DNA from: an uncultured Oscillospiraceae bacterium
GTDB taxonomy: Bacteria; Bacillota; Clostridia; Oscillospirales; Oscillospiraceae
Assembly (NCBI GenBank): GCA_934661735.1
Contig: CAKUJN010000085.1
Span: forward strand, 1-8,172
Length of the DNA: 8,172 nucleotides
Direction: 5' to 3'
The notes under the pieces were generated by a model. The model was not told where the DNA came from. It was given only the letters and a program-made list of their open reading frames with translations, and did no database searches. A program made the position numbers and the translations under genes. This document shows positions 6,549 through 8,172 of this stretch, in pieces (position 1 is the first letter of the stretch; every line of letters starts with the position of its first letter).

Positions 6549-6564
6549 CTCTGTCTTGACAGAG
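6549..6564. promoter_or_regulatory. Operator-like dyad over the lplA -35 box
   Basis: Perfect inverted repeat CTCTGTC-TT-GACAGAG. It contains the whole TTGACA hexamer (6556-6561). A homodimeric regulator bound here would exclude RNA polymerase. No regulator gene is in the window; the site is inferred from symmetry and place only. Confidence 0.5.
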
Positions 6565-6584
6565 ACACCCGACTGTTTTATAAT
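6556..6584 (+). promoter_or_regulatory. Consensus sigma-A promoter of lplA
   Basis: TTGACA (6556-6561), a 17-base spacer, TATAAT (6579-6584): all twelve hexamer bases match consensus. Transcription should start near 6590, giving a leader of roughly 105 bases before the lplA ATG. Confidence 0.9.
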
Positions 6585-6589
6585 ATTTA

Positions 6590-6696
6590 TGTTGTTTCAT
6601 GTTGAATTCAGACTTATTCCATGAGACTGTTCACAGAAAACCACCAGAAACCGCGCCCGGTTTTACCGGCACACACCAAACAAAAGAGGATGCACC
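6590..6696 (+). promoter_or_regulatory. lplA 5' leader with a CCGGT hairpin and ribosome-binding site
   Basis: Leader between the predicted transcription start and the ATG. It contains a small hairpin CCGGT-TTT-ACCGG (6657-6669), much like P1 of the repeat family, and the Shine-Dalgarno AGAGG (6685-6689) seven bases before the start. No known riboswitch was recognised. Confidence 0.5.
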
Positions 6697-7692
6697 ATGG
6701 AAAAACTGCACTATCTGGAAACCGGCTCGACCGACCCCGCCTATAACCTTGCTTTTGAGGAATACGTTCTGACGCACCGCATGGACGGCGACTATCTGAT
6801 TCTCTGGCAGAACGACAATACCGTCGTCGTCGGCCAGAACCAGAACACCGCCGCGGAGATCAACCGCGCCTTTATCGACGAGCATCATGTACACGTTGTG
6901 CGCCGCACGACCGGCGGCGGCGCGGTCTATCACGACCTCGGCAACCTCAACTATTCGTTTATCACCGACGAGGGCGAGGACGCCCTGCGGCTTGAGCGCT
7001 TTACAGCGCCGGTTGTGGACGCGCTCTCCTCGCTGGGCCTTCAGGCCGAGGCCTCCGGCCGCAACGACATTCTGGTCGAGGGCCGCAAGGTCTCCGGCAC
7101 GGCGCAGCGTATCTATAAAAAGCGCATTCTGCACCACGGGACACTGCTGTTTGACTCGAATCCCGATATGGTCGCGGGCGCGCTGAACGTCGATCCGGAA
7201 AAATACCGCTCAAAGGGGCGCAAATCCGTGCGCAGCCGCATCGGAAACATCCGTTCGTTCCTGAAAACGGACATGACCCTGCCAGAATTCTGGGCGCATC
7301 TGCGCCTTTCGATCAGCAAAACCGACGTCGCGCCCGAACAGCTGACCGAGGACGAGCTTGCCGCCGTCCGGAAGCTGAAGGCGGAAAAATATGACACCTG
7401 GGAGTGGACCTACGGCCGTTCGCCGCGCTATAACTACACGTCAAAGCGCCGCTGGACCGGCGGCAATCTGGAGGTTTACACGGAGGTTGACGACGGTATT
7501 GTGACTGAACTGCGCTTCTACGGCGATTTCATGGCTGCCAGCAGCATGGACGAGGTGACAAAGGCCCTGACCGGCTGTCAGTTCCGGCCGGAGGTGTTCG
7601 CCGAGCGGCTGGCCGCGTTCGACCTGCCGAAATACTTCGGCGCGATCACGCAGGAGGAAATTCTGCAAACGGTGTTTGATACAAACTCCTGA
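6697..7692 (+). CDS. lplA: Lipoate-protein ligase A
   Basis: Activates free lipoate with ATP to lipoyl-AMP and transfers it to the lipoyl-lysine of target proteins (E2 subunits of 2-oxoacid dehydrogenases, GcvH), i.e. lipoate scavenging in the cytoplasm. 331 residues, the normal length for the two-domain LplA/LplJ type. Seen: an N-terminal YNLAFEEY segment (16-23), the lipoyl-AMP loop RRTTGGGAVYHDLGNLNYSF (69-88), and GRKVSGTAQR with the catalytic Lys131 (E. coli Lys133). HHGTLLF and a C-terminal accessory domain (about 245-331) follow, so both half-reactions should be done by this one protein. It stands alone behind its own strong promoter; no pyruvate dehydrogenase, glycine cleavage or lipoate synthesis genes are in the window. 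No own terminator is evident: a repeat begins 12 bases after the stop. Confidence 0.95.
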   Translation: MEKLHYLETGSTDPAYNLAFEEYVLTHRMDGDYLILWQNDNTVVVGQNQNTAAEINRAFIDEHHVHVVRRTTGGGAVYHDLGNLNYSFITDEGEDALRLERFTAPVVDALSSLGLQAEASGRNDILVEGRKVSGTAQRIYKKRILHHGTLLFDSNPDMVAGALNVDPEKYRSKGRKSVRSRIGNIRSFLKTDMTLPEFWAHLRLSISKTDVAPEQLTEDELAAVRKLKAEKYDTWEWTYGRSPRYNYTSKRRWTGGNLEVYTEVDDGIVTELRFYGDFMAASSMDEVTKALTGCQFRPEVFAERLAAFDLPKYFGAITQEEILQTVFDTNS

Positions 7693-7704
7693 TTTCGGGC
7701 CTTA

Positions 7705-8172
7705 TCCGGTTTCACCGGACTGCTGTTGAATGCGGCGACATCGCAGCCGTCGCTCCGCGGGCATACTTTTTCTGGCTTGTCAGAAAAAGTATGCAAAAAG
7801 AGACGCTGGAAACGGATCGGACTGTACCGCAAGCCACAGAAGAACCCCGTAGAAGAACATTGTGGCCAGCACACGGAAATCTCTCTGCAAAGCTGAACTA
7901 CAGCGCCGCCTGCGTGGGGACAACGCTCCCATCGGTAGCAGTTGCCACGCAAGAGGATGGCAAAACACGCTACCATTGAAACAACAATACATCTACGTAT
8001 GCGCCGATGGTTCCAAATATTTGCAGGGCCGATGTGCACCCGCAAGGGGTAGGCCGCATCCGTAGCGCTCCTTCGTCGCTGACGGCTGCGCTCGCCATCG
8101 GCCCCTACAACATGCTGTGCATGAGCACGACCCGCCGAGTATTTCGGAAATGAGCAGAAACGAAATCTGCTG
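7705..8172 (+). repeat. Palindromic interspersed repeat, full copy, plus orientation, runs off window
   Basis: Inverted relative to the copy at 3112-3528 and alignable with it throughout. P1 is TCCGGT-TTC-ACCGGA (7705-7719), P2 TGCGG-CGACA-TCGCA (7731-7745), P3 TCGC-TCC-GCGG (7750-7760), P4 GCATACTTTTTCTG/CAGAAAAAGTATGC (7761-7794). The body includes a long-range TGCGTGG/CCACGCA pair also kept in the other copy. The distal palindrome arms are GGGCCGATG (8026-8034) and CATCGGCCC (8096-8104), with a 61-base segment between them in place of four bases. A CATGC-TGT-GCATG hairpin follows (8112-8124). No plausible gene lies in this stretch. Confidence 0.88.
8035..8095 (+). repeat. 61-base segment filling the loop of the distal palindrome
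   Basis: The other copies have a 4-base loop (CCCA or CCTA on the plus strand) between the same 9-base arms; here there are 61 bases. The segment is itself foldable: CCC-GCAA-GGG (8039-8048) and CCGTAGCG pairing with CGCTGACGG across one bulge (8060-8084). It may be an insertion or a separate small module. Confidence 0.7.

Noticed and set aside
6621..6745. Short leader frame before lplA starting with ATG at 6621
   Set aside because: No Shine-Dalgarno, overlaps the lplA start in another frame, no leader-peptide character.
7578..8045. 155-residue minus-strand frame in the right-hand repeat
   Set aside because: It overlaps the end of lplA and repeat DNA; translations containing FAYFF are a known type of spurious call from the P4 palindrome.
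7690..8172. Insertion sequence with a transposase
   Set aside because: No transposase-like frame in any copy; at most a non-autonomous element, and the outer end lies beyond the window.

Overview
The window looks like a chromosomal stretch of a GC-rich, low-GC-lineage (Firmicutes/Bacillota) bacterium, most likely a gut-type Clostridia (Oscillospiraceae-like). This is inferred from the GyrA sequence style, GGAGG ribosome-binding sites, sigma-A type promoters, a lipoprotein signal and the kind of intergenic palindromic repeats. No phage, plasmid, CRISPR or transposase gene is visible.

Layout: (1) 1-2763 is a housekeeping operon: the 3' nine-tenths of gyrA (5' end outside the window) and rnhA three bases later, closed by a strong intrinsic terminator. 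(2) 2762-3528 is about 770 bases of non-coding DNA built from members of one palindrome-rich repeat family: truncated pieces plus one full copy in reverse. (3) 3527-4898 is a minus-strand gene for a predicted secreted lipoprotein of unknown function with its own terminator. (4) 4899-5107 is a divergent promoter region. (5) 5108-5938 is an rlmA-type 23S rRNA guanine-N1 methyltransferase, followed by (6) 6016-6528, a small membrane-anchored protein of unknown function. (7) 6549-7692 is lplA, a lipoate-protein ligase behind a perfect consensus promoter with a dyad over its -35 box. (8) 7705-8172 is a second full copy of the repeat, in plus orientation, running off the window.

The genes are mostly independent units: gyrase and RNase HI plausibly cooperate through supercoiling and R-loop control; the others share no obvious pathway.

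The most interesting feature is the repeat family. The four proximal ends I can see carry the same hairpin order (P1 CCGG stem, P2 five-base-pair stem, P3 triloop stem, and in three of them P4, a 13-14 bp palindrome). Stem sequences differ but pairing is kept by compensatory changes and G.U wobbles. Three of these proximal ends lie directly behind the 3' end of a gene, two of them starting inside the T-run of an intrinsic terminator, always reading away from that gene. This suggests a structured 3'-UTR RNA or a terminator-targeting non-autonomous element. Everything here was read by eye; no database search or folding program was run.
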